From Chitinophaga niastensis (GTDB lineage: Bacteria; Bacteroidota; Bacteroidia; Chitinophagales; Chitinophagaceae): a stretch of 64,000 nt of DNA. The stretch spans positions 43,928 to 107,927 of the forward strand of contig NZ_PYAW01000011.1 in assembly GCF_003014755.1 (NCBI RefSeq). Reading direction: 5' to 3'. The notes below the pieces were generated by a model. It saw only the letters and a program-made list of their open reading frames with translations, had not been told where the DNA came from and did no database searches. Made by a program: the position numbers and the translations under genes. Numbering within the stretch: position 1 is the first letter of the stretch; each line of letters begins with the position of its first letter. Shown one piece after another: positions 42,703 to 50,873 of this stretch.

Positions 42703-43281
42703 ATGATAGCAAAAAAAGAAATAGTTGTTGATAGAAGAATTCAAAAAACAAAAAAGGCACTTACAGAAGCCTTAATAGATTTAATATTAGAGAAGAGTTA
42801 TGAAAAAGTAACAATTCAGGACATTATAGACAAAGCAAATGTTGGTCGTTCTACTTTTTACATTCATTACGAAAGCAAAGAGCAGTTGCTTTTGGATGGC
42901 CATAATAATTTGAACGTAAAATTGTTTTTTGATGAACTTGATGATGCAAAAGGCAGCGAAATAAGTTTTGACAATCTGTTTGTTCATATTGCCGAAAACC
43001 AACAATTAGCCAAGGCCATGTTGGGAAAGAAAGGTGGAAATATGATGACTGAATTTTTCAAAAATAATGTGGCGCTGAAAATTAAGAAAAAGTTTGGTAG
43101 GCAGTTTGATAAAAGTAAGAAAGAGCAAAAATTGCTTACCTTTTTAGCAGATGCGGCGGGTGCTGCAGTGATAAGTTTTCTGGTGTCCTGGTTGGAAGAT
43201 GAAATGCCATTTACCGAAAAAGAAATATCATCGCGATGTCAATGTTTAGTAACGGCAATATTTGAAAGAGTGAGTAAGTAG
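42703..43281 (+). CDS. TetR/AcrR family transcriptional regulator
   Basis: 192 residues. N-terminal TetR HTH: RIQKTKKALTEALIDLILEK and VTIQDIIDKANVGRSTFYIH, the classic recognition helix, then HYESKEQLL. The C-terminal ligand domain is not diagnostic. It is divergent from the desaturase gene across about 470 bases that include the broken regulatory-domain fragment, and is likewise AT-rich. A local repressor role for the desaturase is inferred from position only. Confidence 0.88.
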   Translation: MIAKKEIVVDRRIQKTKKALTEALIDLILEKSYEKVTIQDIIDKANVGRSTFYIHYESKEQLLLDGHNNLNVKLFFDELDDAKGSEISFDNLFVHIAENQQLAKAMLGKKGGNMMTEFFKNNVALKIKKKFGRQFDKSKKEQKLLTFLADAAGAAVISFLVSWLEDEMPFTEKEISSRCQCLVTAIFERVSK

Positions 43282-43630
43282 TAGGGGTTTCCCTTTTACT
43301 GGCAATATTGATGGGGAAAGGTTGTAATTTTACGAAGATCTGCTATGAAAGCGTTCGAAACTTGTCCCCTCCACCCCGCACAATATTTTGCAAACCCTCT
43401 CTAGTCGCGGTTTTTTTTTGTTTTTAATCACCCCCACTTAATTTTCCCATTTTCTCTTCCTCACTTTATTCAGATTAATTATCATTTACAGCGGCAAAAT
43501 ATAATTACACATATTTACTTGCATGCCCTAAATTGTATTGACGCAATCTCCCATGTAAATTGACGTATTCACAACCCCCTGTATTAAGTATTCGTGTGTA
43601 AGTTTGTTTCATCCAAAAACAAAATATCGT
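43282..43630. other. Intergenic region after TetR
   Basis: No supported gene. It contains the right copy (43406-43453) of the weak direct repeat that flanks the desaturase-TetR block, centred on a T-run, and AT-rich sequence that should include the hydrolase promoter. Confidence 0.4.
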
Positions 43631-44467
43631 ATGCAACGCAGATCCGCAATCATTATCCTTTTATTGATAATGACACATTTACAAATGAATGCACAGCAGA
43701 ACCAAACAGGTCACTATGCCATGGTGAATGGTTTAAAGATGTATTATGAGATCCACGGCAGCGGCAGGCCACTGGTATTGCTGCATGGTGGAGGTTCTAC
43801 TATAATATCTACATTCGGCCGCATCCTGCCGGAACTGGCAAAAACACACCAGGTGATCGCAGTAGAGCTACAGGCTCACGGACATACACCGGACATCAAC
43901 CGCCCTTTGAGCTTCGAACAGGATGCCGATGATGTGGCCACCCTGCTCAAACAGCTTCATATAGAAAAAGCAGATTTTATGGGCTTCAGCAACGGAGGCA
44001 CCACCACCCTGCAGATCGCCATCCGGCACCCGGAACTGGTGAACAAACTGGTGCTGGCCTCTGCTATTTACAAACGTAACGGCCTGCAACCCGGCTTCTT
44101 TGAAGGCTTTTCGCATGCTACCCTGGAAAGTATGCCCCAGCCGCTAAAAAAAGCCTATCTGGAAGCAAATCCTGACCCCAAAGGCCTGCAGGCGATGTTC
44201 GACAGGGACGTGGCCAGAATGATAGCCTTTAAGGATATCAGCGACGCGGATATACAAGCCATCCAGGCGCCGGCGCTGGTCATTAATGGTTACACCGATG
44301 GGGTACTTCCGGAGCATGCACTGGCATTATCACGCGCATTGCCGCATGCCCAACTGGCCATTCTGCCTGGCGGACATGGGGAATACATTGAAGAAATCTG
44401 CTACGCAGATAAGCACAGTAAAATGCCGGTTTTGGTGGCGGCCATGATAGAAGAATTCCTCAAATGA
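43631..44467 (+). CDS. Secreted alpha/beta hydrolase
   Basis: 278 residues from ATG 43631, which opens a signal peptide (MQRRSAIIILLLIMTHLQ, ending MNAQ); an in-frame start nine codons earlier would spoil it. Oxyanion region VLLHGGGSTI, nucleophile elbow GFSNGGT, acid region near VINGYTDGVLPEH and catalytic His in LPGGHGEYIEE are in the order of esterase/haloperoxidase-like hydrolases. Substrate unknown. GC-richer than the preceding desaturase-TetR block. Last intact cargo gene before the right island repeat. Confidence 0.85.
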   Translation: MQRRSAIIILLLIMTHLQMNAQQNQTGHYAMVNGLKMYYEIHGSGRPLVLLHGGGSTIISTFGRILPELAKTHQVIAVELQAHGHTPDINRPLSFEQDADDVATLLKQLHIEKADFMGFSNGGTTTLQIAIRHPELVNKLVLASAIYKRNGLQPGFFEGFSHATLESMPQPLKKAYLEANPDPKGLQAMFDRDVARMIAFKDISDADIQAIQAPALVINGYTDGVLPEHALALSRALPHAQLAILPGGHGEYIEEICYADKHSKMPVLVAAMIEEFLK

Positions 44468-44574
44468 TGCCCACCCTGTTATACTTAGCAGCAATGTGGC
44501 AATACACAACACAAACTGATTAGTGATTATTGGGGACAATGTGCTGTTTTCATTTGGTAGTGCGTCAATGAATT

Positions 44575-44737
44575 AAGTTAAGTAAAGAAGCATCTGATTC
44601 ATTTACCAGTCTGGAATTCTCTCTGGTTCGTAAAAGGGACAAATCATCATCAGTATGATTTGTCCCTTTTGCCTTTGCAGCTGTATTACCAGACAAGACC
44701 GCGATTAATAGCCGGTCTTTGTTGTACAAACAAAAAA
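44575..44737 (-). pseudogene. Second recombinase C-terminal remnant
   Basis: The minus-strand frame reads NKDRLLIAVLSGNTAAKAKG then TNHTDDDLS and runs to TGA 44577-44575. It parallels the tail of the first remnant (LIASLSGNSTSNEKG-TNHTDDDLS), so both fragments derive from related recombinase genes ending at the same attachment sequence. Nothing of the catalytic part remains. Confidence 0.55.
44622..44677. repeat. Right copy of the tRNA-Asp 3'-end/terminator direct repeat
   Basis: TCTGGTTCGTAAAAGGGACA followed by AATCATCATCAGTATGATTT and GTCCCTTTT matches 36164-36220 (tRNA-Asp end plus terminator) with only a few differences. It looks like an old right attachment site of an element inserted at tRNA-Asp. 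Confidence 0.75.
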
Positions 44738-45260
44738 AACTACTCCTCTAAAATATGAGGATAATGAAAAAGATGATGATTTATCTGTTAGCGGGTCTAT
44801 TTACAAAGTTACCATCCGACGTTTTGAATAAGTTTAAGATCTTTTTCGATTTCTGTTTGCAGCGGCAGCATCAGGAGTCCCATCTTGTCCGCATATTTTT
44901 TTATCTATGCTAGTTGTGTGTTTTTTGTTTTATGTCGCGTTCTGTTTAATTCTCTCCTTTACCCCGAGCATCTCTTAAAAAAGGCAAAAAAGCATCTTAA
45001 TATGTCAATTTTGTATCATAAAAATAAATTATTTATTTACATCTTACTAATACACGAGCAAAATCAATATATCCGGAAGAAACACCTTTAATTTTTTGCG
45101 CCTCAAGCATATTCCTGTAAGAAGTCTGAACAATGAAGAAGTCTGAACAATGAAAAAAAAGTCGCGTTGCCTTTACAGGTTGAGAAGCGTTTACGTCATA
45201 CTTATATACCGCAGCTAAATACGATAACGCTTTATATACAAATACCAAACACTTCTCAAT
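44738..45260. other. Intergenic stretch before the giant surface protein gene
   Basis: No supported gene; short frames lack ribosome sites and family patterns. At about 45118-45153 the phrase GAAGTCTGAACAATGAA is tandemly duplicated (18-bp unit), within 150 bases of the start codon. Confidence 0.4.
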
Positions 45261-48200
45261 ATGAAAAAAAGCTATACCCTGTTGATTGGTTTACTCCTGC
45301 TTTTTAATAACATCTCACTCGCGCAACAAATTAACCGGAAAGAAGAGGAAGAAGAAGCATATGAAAAAGAAGAAAAGCTAAATGAAAGAAATGAGTATGT
45401 TCATGCACATAGTACCTGGTTCAAAGAAATGTTGAAACCCCATCCTAATCTGCAAAAAGCAGAAAAAGCATTTCACACTTATTTTAGTCATCATGCTGAT
45501 GAAGACAGTAAATTAAAAGATCGTTTTCAGACCTGGATACAAACAGCCGGTTTATATAAAGATAAAAATGGTTTTGGCATACCATATCCTTTCTCAAAAA
45601 GAAAGACCTACGCTAATACAACATTTGCCGGCATGCCCGCTGCTGGCGGCTCCTTTGGCACCTGGAAAATGATAGGCCCGGCTAACATGGCCCGGACGCA
45701 GTGTAATAACAGCAATTTAGTTACCGGTGGATTTTGCGACAGGGTGTATGTAAATCCTTATAATACACAAAACCTGTTTGCCGGATTTTCTTATGGAGGT
45801 CTTTGGGTGAGTAAAGATCAGGGAGGAAGCTGGCAACTGACAGATGGCAGTTTTCCAAACGGTACCAATACCTACGCCAACCGGGATTACTATTATGGTG
45901 AAATAGCAGCGAATAACCTGAACAGTGATCTGGTATACGCAGCTACAGAAGCCGGCTTATTAAAATCTTCTAATGGCGGGATTAACTGGACATTGCTGCC
46001 ACAACTTAACCGGAACAGCTCCGCCACTGAAAGGCCTTATTTTATTGCCCTGGCTACTAATGACAGCAGCATTGTACTAAGCACTTTCGGCAAAAAAGTT
46101 TATCGCTCTACCAACGGTGGTACCACATGGACGATGGTTTTTGATAACAGTAGCGGAGGTGGCAGTCACACCTCTACTTCTCAATATACTTTCAATACAC
46201 CTTTTGGTCTTAATGACAGAACATTCAATTTCTTTGGACTGGAAGCCAACTACAACAATTCCAATGAATTTTATTTAGGCGTATGGAATGCAGCTAACCA
46301 GGCCTGTATTTATAAATCCACCAATAAGGGAGTCAGCTTTTCACTGCTGCTCAACCTGAATACTGCATTAAGTACCAGCTGGAATCAGAGCACCATGCTC
46401 TGCTTAAAAACAATTCCTTCCAGTGCTGCTGAATTTTCTGTCTTTGAACAATTTGCCAGCAACAAGCCCCGCTACAGGTATTCATCTACAGGTACCTTAC
46501 TGAGTACCGATACCATCAATGCATATGTAGAAGCTTTTGATATTGACTGGAACAATAAAAATATTATGTACCAGGGGCAATACAGCCCGAATTACATTCA
46601 GAAATCTATTAACAGCGGCACCACTTTCGCCCAGCCAGATACTACCAGCTGCAAATACCTGCATCCGGATATCAGAGGTATCAGCGCTGTGGGAAATATA
46701 GTATTGATAGGCAATGATGGAGGTCTCGGTATTTCGAAGGATGGCGGAAAAAGTATAGCCGGCACCGGTTTTGAAATTAATTCGATGGATATGTGGGGCT
46801 TCTCCTCTTCTGTTAAAAGTGATATTTGTCTGACCGGTCTTGATCATAATCAAACCTTTGTAAGAAGCTATGCAGCACCCGGCGGATGGAAAAATATAAA
46901 AGGTGCGGATGCCGGCGTTTGTACCATCAACCCATACAACGATCACTGGCTATATTATGACTGGGCCTACGGCGTAAATAAAGGTTACTTAAATAATGAT
47001 GGGACAGTCACAGAATCTGCTGTAGCAGCAGATGTAGACCTGGGTTCTCTACAGTTTCACTCCAACCTGGCTTTCAATATTTTTGGCATTAAAAAATCCA
47101 ATAACAATATTGTAGTCCAATCTTCGGATAACATGACTTCGGCCAGTACGTTTAAAGACTTCGCCGAAAAAGTGAATGCCATCCGTATTGCCGGCAGAGA
47201 TCCTAAAACCATGTATGTTTTGCTCAGCAACAATAAGATAAAGAAAACTAATGACAGCGGCACTACCTGGGTTGATGTTACTCCCTCCCCTGCTGCCAGT
47301 AACAGCCAAACAAATATTACAGCTATAGATATCGGTAAAATGCCCGGCGAATTATGGGCAGCATATGGTAATGCACAGAATACCGCCAAAGTATTGCATT
47401 CTACAGATGGAGGCAGTACCTGGACAAACATCACCACCAGCAATCTTCCTGCAGCAGCAGTAAGTAGCATCGCTTATCAGCGTGGCACAAACGGGGGTGT
47501 TTATATTATTATCATCACCAGTGGTGGTACTACGGTTTGGTATAGAAACAATAGTATGAGTCAATGGCAGCAAGTGGGAAACACGTTGCCTATGATAGGG
47601 TATGTAACAAACAGGTTATTTACCGTACCTCCTAAAAATAAGATCAGATTTGGCAGTTCAAGAGGGGCATGGGAATCCGATCTATACGAACCATCTTCAG
47701 TAGAAGCAGGCATTGCTGTTGAAAAAACAACTACCAGCTGCCGCCAGGATAGTATTCACTTCCTGAGCAACGCTGCTTATGGGTTGGGCACTCCCACATT
47801 CAAATGGAGTTTCCCTGGCGGAAATCCAGCTACCTCCACACTTGAAAACCCGTCTATTTCTTATGCCACTCCGGGTAGCTATGCTGTTAGTCTTACTATA
47901 ACAGATTCCCTTGGTAATAAAGACAGTGCAACCATCAGCAATTTTATCCAGGTACAACCGAGTCAATGCGGTATTGACACTTTTGCAGGTAAAGCAACCG
48001 ATCTCTCGGCCAACGACAACTACTATAACATTACGCCCATCAATACCTTAAATACTTCCAATGTGATGACGATGACCATGTGGATAAAGCCTAATAATAT
48101 TCAAACAGATTACACCGGTATTTTCATTAATAACGCACTCAGAACAGGTGTATTTGTAAAAAATGGTACTAACGAGCTCGGATATATGTGGAACGACAAC

Positions 48201-49829
48201 TATTGGAGTACTAATACCGGACTACAATTGCCGGTTGGTCAGTGGTCGCATGTGGCGTGGGTGATCAAACCGGATTCCTGTCTGTTTTACCTGAATGGAA
48301 AACAAGTAGGCATAGGTTCAATAAATGATTCATTAAGCCTTCATACCACTAACTGGCAACTGGGTACCGACCGTTTTGAAACAGGCGCCGGCTCCAGGAA
48401 CTTCGACGGACAAATGGATGAGGTATGTATTTACAACAGAGCACTCACACAGGGCGAGATCAGGGATGGGCTACATTTAACCCGTTCCGGCAATGAGCAG
48501 GGGCTTGTAGCTTATTATCAGTTTAATGAATCCTCTCCTGTTGTAGCATACAACAAAGTAGGCAGCTCTAATGCCACAGCCGTTGGTACCGTGGCGCAGG
48601 TTGTTTCCACAGGGCCTTTCAGCAGTGGTGTTAGTCAACGCATGACTGTAAATGCTCCCGGCACTTATAATTTTAGTAACACAGGTGTGGCACTGAATTT
48701 TGGTGCAGGTACACTTCCAAATGGAGAAATAGTAGTGAGCAGGTTATTTAGTCTCCCTAATGGTGTGGCCGATTCATCCGGTAAACCATCTCCTAATTAT
48801 TGGATAGTTCGCAGCTGGGGAACCAACGATTCTATCAGTACACTGAATAATATTATTTTCAGCAATATAGCCATTAGTACTGCAGATGCAGCAAATCCTT
48901 CTTTATTGAATCTGTACAAACGGGGAGCCAATGCTTTCGGCAACACATGGGGCACTACATTATGTCCGGCTACGGCTGCTGTTGCAGGTACCAATGGCAC
49001 TGTTACTTATGGCAGCAATTGCAATATCCATAACTTTGGTCAGTTCATTATTTACACCAAAGGAACTTCCTTCACTGTATGTAATGGCGGTGCTATCCCA
49101 CCCAAATCAACATGGATAACTACCGCTTCCTCTGAAGAAACAATAGGGGAAGGAGCAAATAATGGTCGCGCTATTTTTGCCACAGACGGAGATACCACCA
49201 CCTACTGGCATACCCAATGGTACAATCAAACTGTTCCTCATCCGCATGATCTGATCATTAATCTGGGAACCTGTAGTACCATTGGTAATTTAAGTTACCT
49301 TCCAAGGCAGGATGGTGGTACAAATGGTACGATCACCGGTTATGAAATATACATCAGCACAGACAGTCTTAGCTGGGCAAAAGTAGCAAACGGCACCTGG
49401 CCTTCCACAGGTATTACTGCCAGAACAGTTTCCTTTACGCCAACAAACGGGCGTTATGTAAAATTGCATTCACTCTCTGCTGTCAATAACGGTGCATGGT
49501 CATCGGCAGCGGAGATTAATCTTGGCAGCGGTACCGGCGGCGCCGCACTTTTGAATAACAAATTACTTTCTCAAACAGGTAAGGTGCTGATATATCCTAA
49601 TCCGGTTAGTAATACCGCTACTGTTCAATATCATGCAGCGCAAAATGGCAATGCAATATTACACGTGACTGATGTAACAGGAAAGATACTAATGCGGAAA
49701 ACATTGATGGTTTCAGCAGGTATTAACAGCGTATCACTTAGTATGGATCAATTACCAGGTGGTTCTTATATTCTTACTATCACTCATCATGGGGAAGTCT
49801 ATTCCCAAAAATTTGTAGTGAACAGATAA
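45261..49829 (+). CDS. Giant T9SS-secreted BNR/PKD/LamG/discoidin protein
   Basis: 1522 residues. Signal peptide (1-21, ending SLAQ); Glu/Lys-rich segment (about 25-45); a VPS10/BNR-type beta-propeller region (about 130-800) with many Asp-box-like repeats such as SKDQGGSWQL, SSNGGINWTL, STNGGTTWTM and STDGGSTWTN; a PKD domain (about 840-895; PGSYAVSLTITDSLGNK); a LamG/concanavalin-like domain (about 920-1090; QLPVGQWSHVAWV, DEVCIYNRALTQGEI); an F5/8 type C domain (about 1290-1430); and a type A T9SS sorting domain (LIYPNPVSNTATVQY...LPGGSYILTI). Probably a surface glycan-binding or hydrolytic protein. Monocistronic with terminator. Confidence 0.88.
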   Translation: MKKSYTLLIGLLLLFNNISLAQQINRKEEEEEAYEKEEKLNERNEYVHAHSTWFKEMLKPHPNLQKAEKAFHTYFSHHADEDSKLKDRFQTWIQTAGLYKDKNGFGIPYPFSKRKTYANTTFAGMPAAGGSFGTWKMIGPANMARTQCNNSNLVTGGFCDRVYVNPYNTQNLFAGFSYGGLWVSKDQGGSWQLTDGSFPNGTNTYANRDYYYGEIAANNLNSDLVYAATEAGLLKSSNGGINWTLLPQLNRNSSATERPYFIALATNDSSIVLSTFGKKVYRSTNGGTTWTMVFDNSSGGGSHTSTSQYTFNTPFGLNDRTFNFFGLEANYNNSNEFYLGVWNAANQACIYKSTNKGVSFSLLLNLNTALSTSWNQSTMLCLKTIPSSAAEFSVFEQFASNKPRYRYSSTGTLLSTDTINAYVEAFDIDWNNKNIMYQGQYSPNYIQKSINSGTTFAQPDTTSCKYLHPDIRGISAVGNIVLIGNDGGLGISKDGGKSIAGTGFEINSMDMWGFSSSVKSDICLTGLDHNQTFVRSYAAPGGWKNIKGADAGVCTINPYNDHWLYYDWAYGVNKGYLNNDGTVTESAVAADVDLGSLQFHSNLAFNIFGIKKSNNNIVVQSSDNMTSASTFKDFAEKVNAIRIAGRDPKTMYVLLSNNKIKKTNDSGTTWVDVTPSPAASNSQTNITAIDIGKMPGELWAAYGNAQNTAKVLHSTDGGSTWTNITTSNLPAAAVSSIAYQRGTNGGVYIIIITSGGTTVWYRNNSMSQWQQVGNTLPMIGYVTNRLFTVPPKNKIRFGSSRGAWESDLYEPSSVEAGIAVEKTTTSCRQDSIHFLSNAAYGLGTPTFKWSFPGGNPATSTLENPSISYATPGSYAVSLTITDSLGNKDSATISNFIQVQPSQCGIDTFAGKATDLSANDNYYNITPINTLNTSNVMTMTMWIKPNNIQTDYTGIFINNALRTGVFVKNGTNELGYMWNDNYWSTNTGLQLPVGQWSHVAWVIKPDSCLFYLNGKQVGIGSINDSLSLHTTNWQLGTDRFETGAGSRNFDGQMDEVCIYNRALTQGEIRDGLHLTRSGNEQGLVAYYQFNESSPVVAYNKVGSSNATAVGTVAQVVSTGPFSSGVSQRMTVNAPGTYNFSNTGVALNFGAGTLPNGEIVVSRLFSLPNGVADSSGKPSPNYWIVRSWGTNDSISTLNNIIFSNIAISTADAANPSLLNLYKRGANAFGNTWGTTLCPATAAVAGTNGTVTYGSNCNIHNFGQFIIYTKGTSFTVCNGGAIPPKSTWITTASSEETIGEGANNGRAIFATDGDTTTYWHTQWYNQTVPHPHDLIINLGTCSTIGNLSYLPRQDGGTNGTITGYEIYISTDSLSWAKVANGTWPSTGITARTVSFTPTNGRYVKLHSLSAVNNGAWSSAAEINLGSGTGGAALLNNKLLSQTGKVLIYPNPVSNTATVQYHAAQNGNAILHVTDVTGKILMRKTLMVSAGINSVSLSMDQLPGGSYILTITHHGEVYSQKFVVNR

Positions 49830-49853
49830 TCTGTAATACAATACATTTTTCAG

Positions 49854-49880
49854 AGCAGGCCATAATGGCCTGCTTTTTTT
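49854..49880 (+). terminator. Terminator of the giant surface protein gene
   Basis: GCAGGCCA pairs with TGGCCTGC around TAA, followed by seven T. It lies 25 bases past the stop. Confidence 0.9.
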
Positions 49881-50012
49881 ATCAAGGAATACACGTGTTT
49901 GCAATGTTACTTTTTTGTAGACCACTGCCAATCCGGCCTATTCGCTGTTTACATCAAGCCCTCCGTTATCATTTTAAAAAGCAGTTATAAAGCTGGGGCA
50001 GATACAAATAAA

Positions 50013-50033
50013 AATAGCCGCTAAGCGGCTATT
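50013..50033. repeat. Short palindrome
   Basis: AATAGCCGCTAAGCGGCTATT, a near-perfect dyad between two convergent genes, in addition to the terminators on each side. Possibly an extra terminator for the lipoprotein transcript. Confidence 0.5.
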
Positions 50034-50045
50034 CAAATCTAAATA

Positions 50046-50071
50046 AAAAGGGAAGCTGGCGCTTCCCTTTT
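50046..50071 (-). terminator. Terminator of the collagen-like lipoprotein gene
   Basis: AAAAGGGAAGC pairs with GCTTCCCTTTT around TGGC; on the minus strand a T-run ends the stem. It lies immediately beyond the stop. Confidence 0.85.
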
Positions 50072-50078
50072 GTCTGCA

Positions 50079-50633
50079 TTATTCCGGTATGTTATATTGC
50101 CGGCAAATTTCTTCATACGATAGTTGTGCTACACGCGCGCCCGGTTTGCCGCCAGGGATGATGATGTACCTGAATTGGTGCGTTGTGCTAATGTTTCCAT
50201 ACAGATTGTGATCATTCACGAAACGAATATGTAGGTTACCCACTGTAGCCAGGGCTGACCAGGTATCATTCTGCGTTGGTCCAATTATATAAGTAACGGT
50301 TATTGGTAATTGTGCTACCTGGCCTTTAGGCCAGATGATTGAGTTATACCCCTCCAGTTTCCCAAAAGTGAGTACAGTACCACTATCCAATACCTGTTGG
50401 GTAATGGAGGCTGCTGCTTTGTTATAATTTAATCCCCATATACCAAAGACGGTGTCTTTTATATACAGACTTGGCGTAAACCAGCTGGAATAAATAACAT
50501 TGGGTGTTCCTACCGGACCTTGCGCGCCTTGTTGCCCTGTATCGCCTTTAGGACCCGTATCGCCTTTTTTGCAACCGGCACCCGCCAGCATAACAGTTGC
50601 AGCACAAACTACCAGAAAGATAATGCGTTTCAT
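50079..50633 (-). CDS. Collagen-like-repeat lipoprotein, function unknown
   Basis: 184 residues. Lipobox LAGAGC gives lipidation at about Cys21, followed by KKGDTGPKGDTGQQG then AQGPVG: a short run of six Gly-x-y triplets of the bacterial collagen-like type. The rest (about 45-184) is a beta-rich domain with no family I recognise; it ends SYEEICRQYNIPE. Collagen-like stalks usually trimerise and present a head domain on the cell surface. Monocistronic, convergent with the giant protein gene. Confidence 0.8.
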   Translation of the reverse strand: MKRIIFLVVCAATVMLAGAGCKKGDTGPKGDTGQQGAQGPVGTPNVIYSSWFTPSLYIKDTVFGIWGLNYNKAAASITQQVLDSGTVLTFGKLEGYNSIIWPKGQVAQLPITVTYIIGPTQNDTWSALATVGNLHIRFVNDHNLYGNISTTHQFRYIIIPGGKPGARVAQLSYEEICRQYNIPE

Positions 50634-50819
50634 ACAAAAATGATTTTGATTTGATTTTAATGGGATTATTATGTTATGGTTTTACCAGGTATGGAATATC
50701 CAGCCGGGCAGGTAATCTGACCGGGCATAAATATATACCAGTTAAAAAAACTGAGATAGTAAAAAAACGCAAATATTTGTTGCAGGTTGTTATAATGGGG
50801 TATCCGTATATTATTTAAA

Positions 50820-50851
50820 AAGCCGCATAAATTCTGCGATTTATGCGGCTT
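50820..50851 (-). terminator. Terminator of the GH29 gene
   Basis: AAGCCGCATAAAT pairs perfectly with ATTTATGCGGCTT around 6 bases; TTTTTAAA follows on the minus strand. Confidence 0.88.
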
Positions 50852-50873
50852 CTATGCTTTCAGTATACTTTGT

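Noticed and set aside
44885..45091. 68-codon lysine/tyrosine-rich frame before the giant surface gene
   Set aside because: AT-rich low-complexity translation, no ribosome site, no family.
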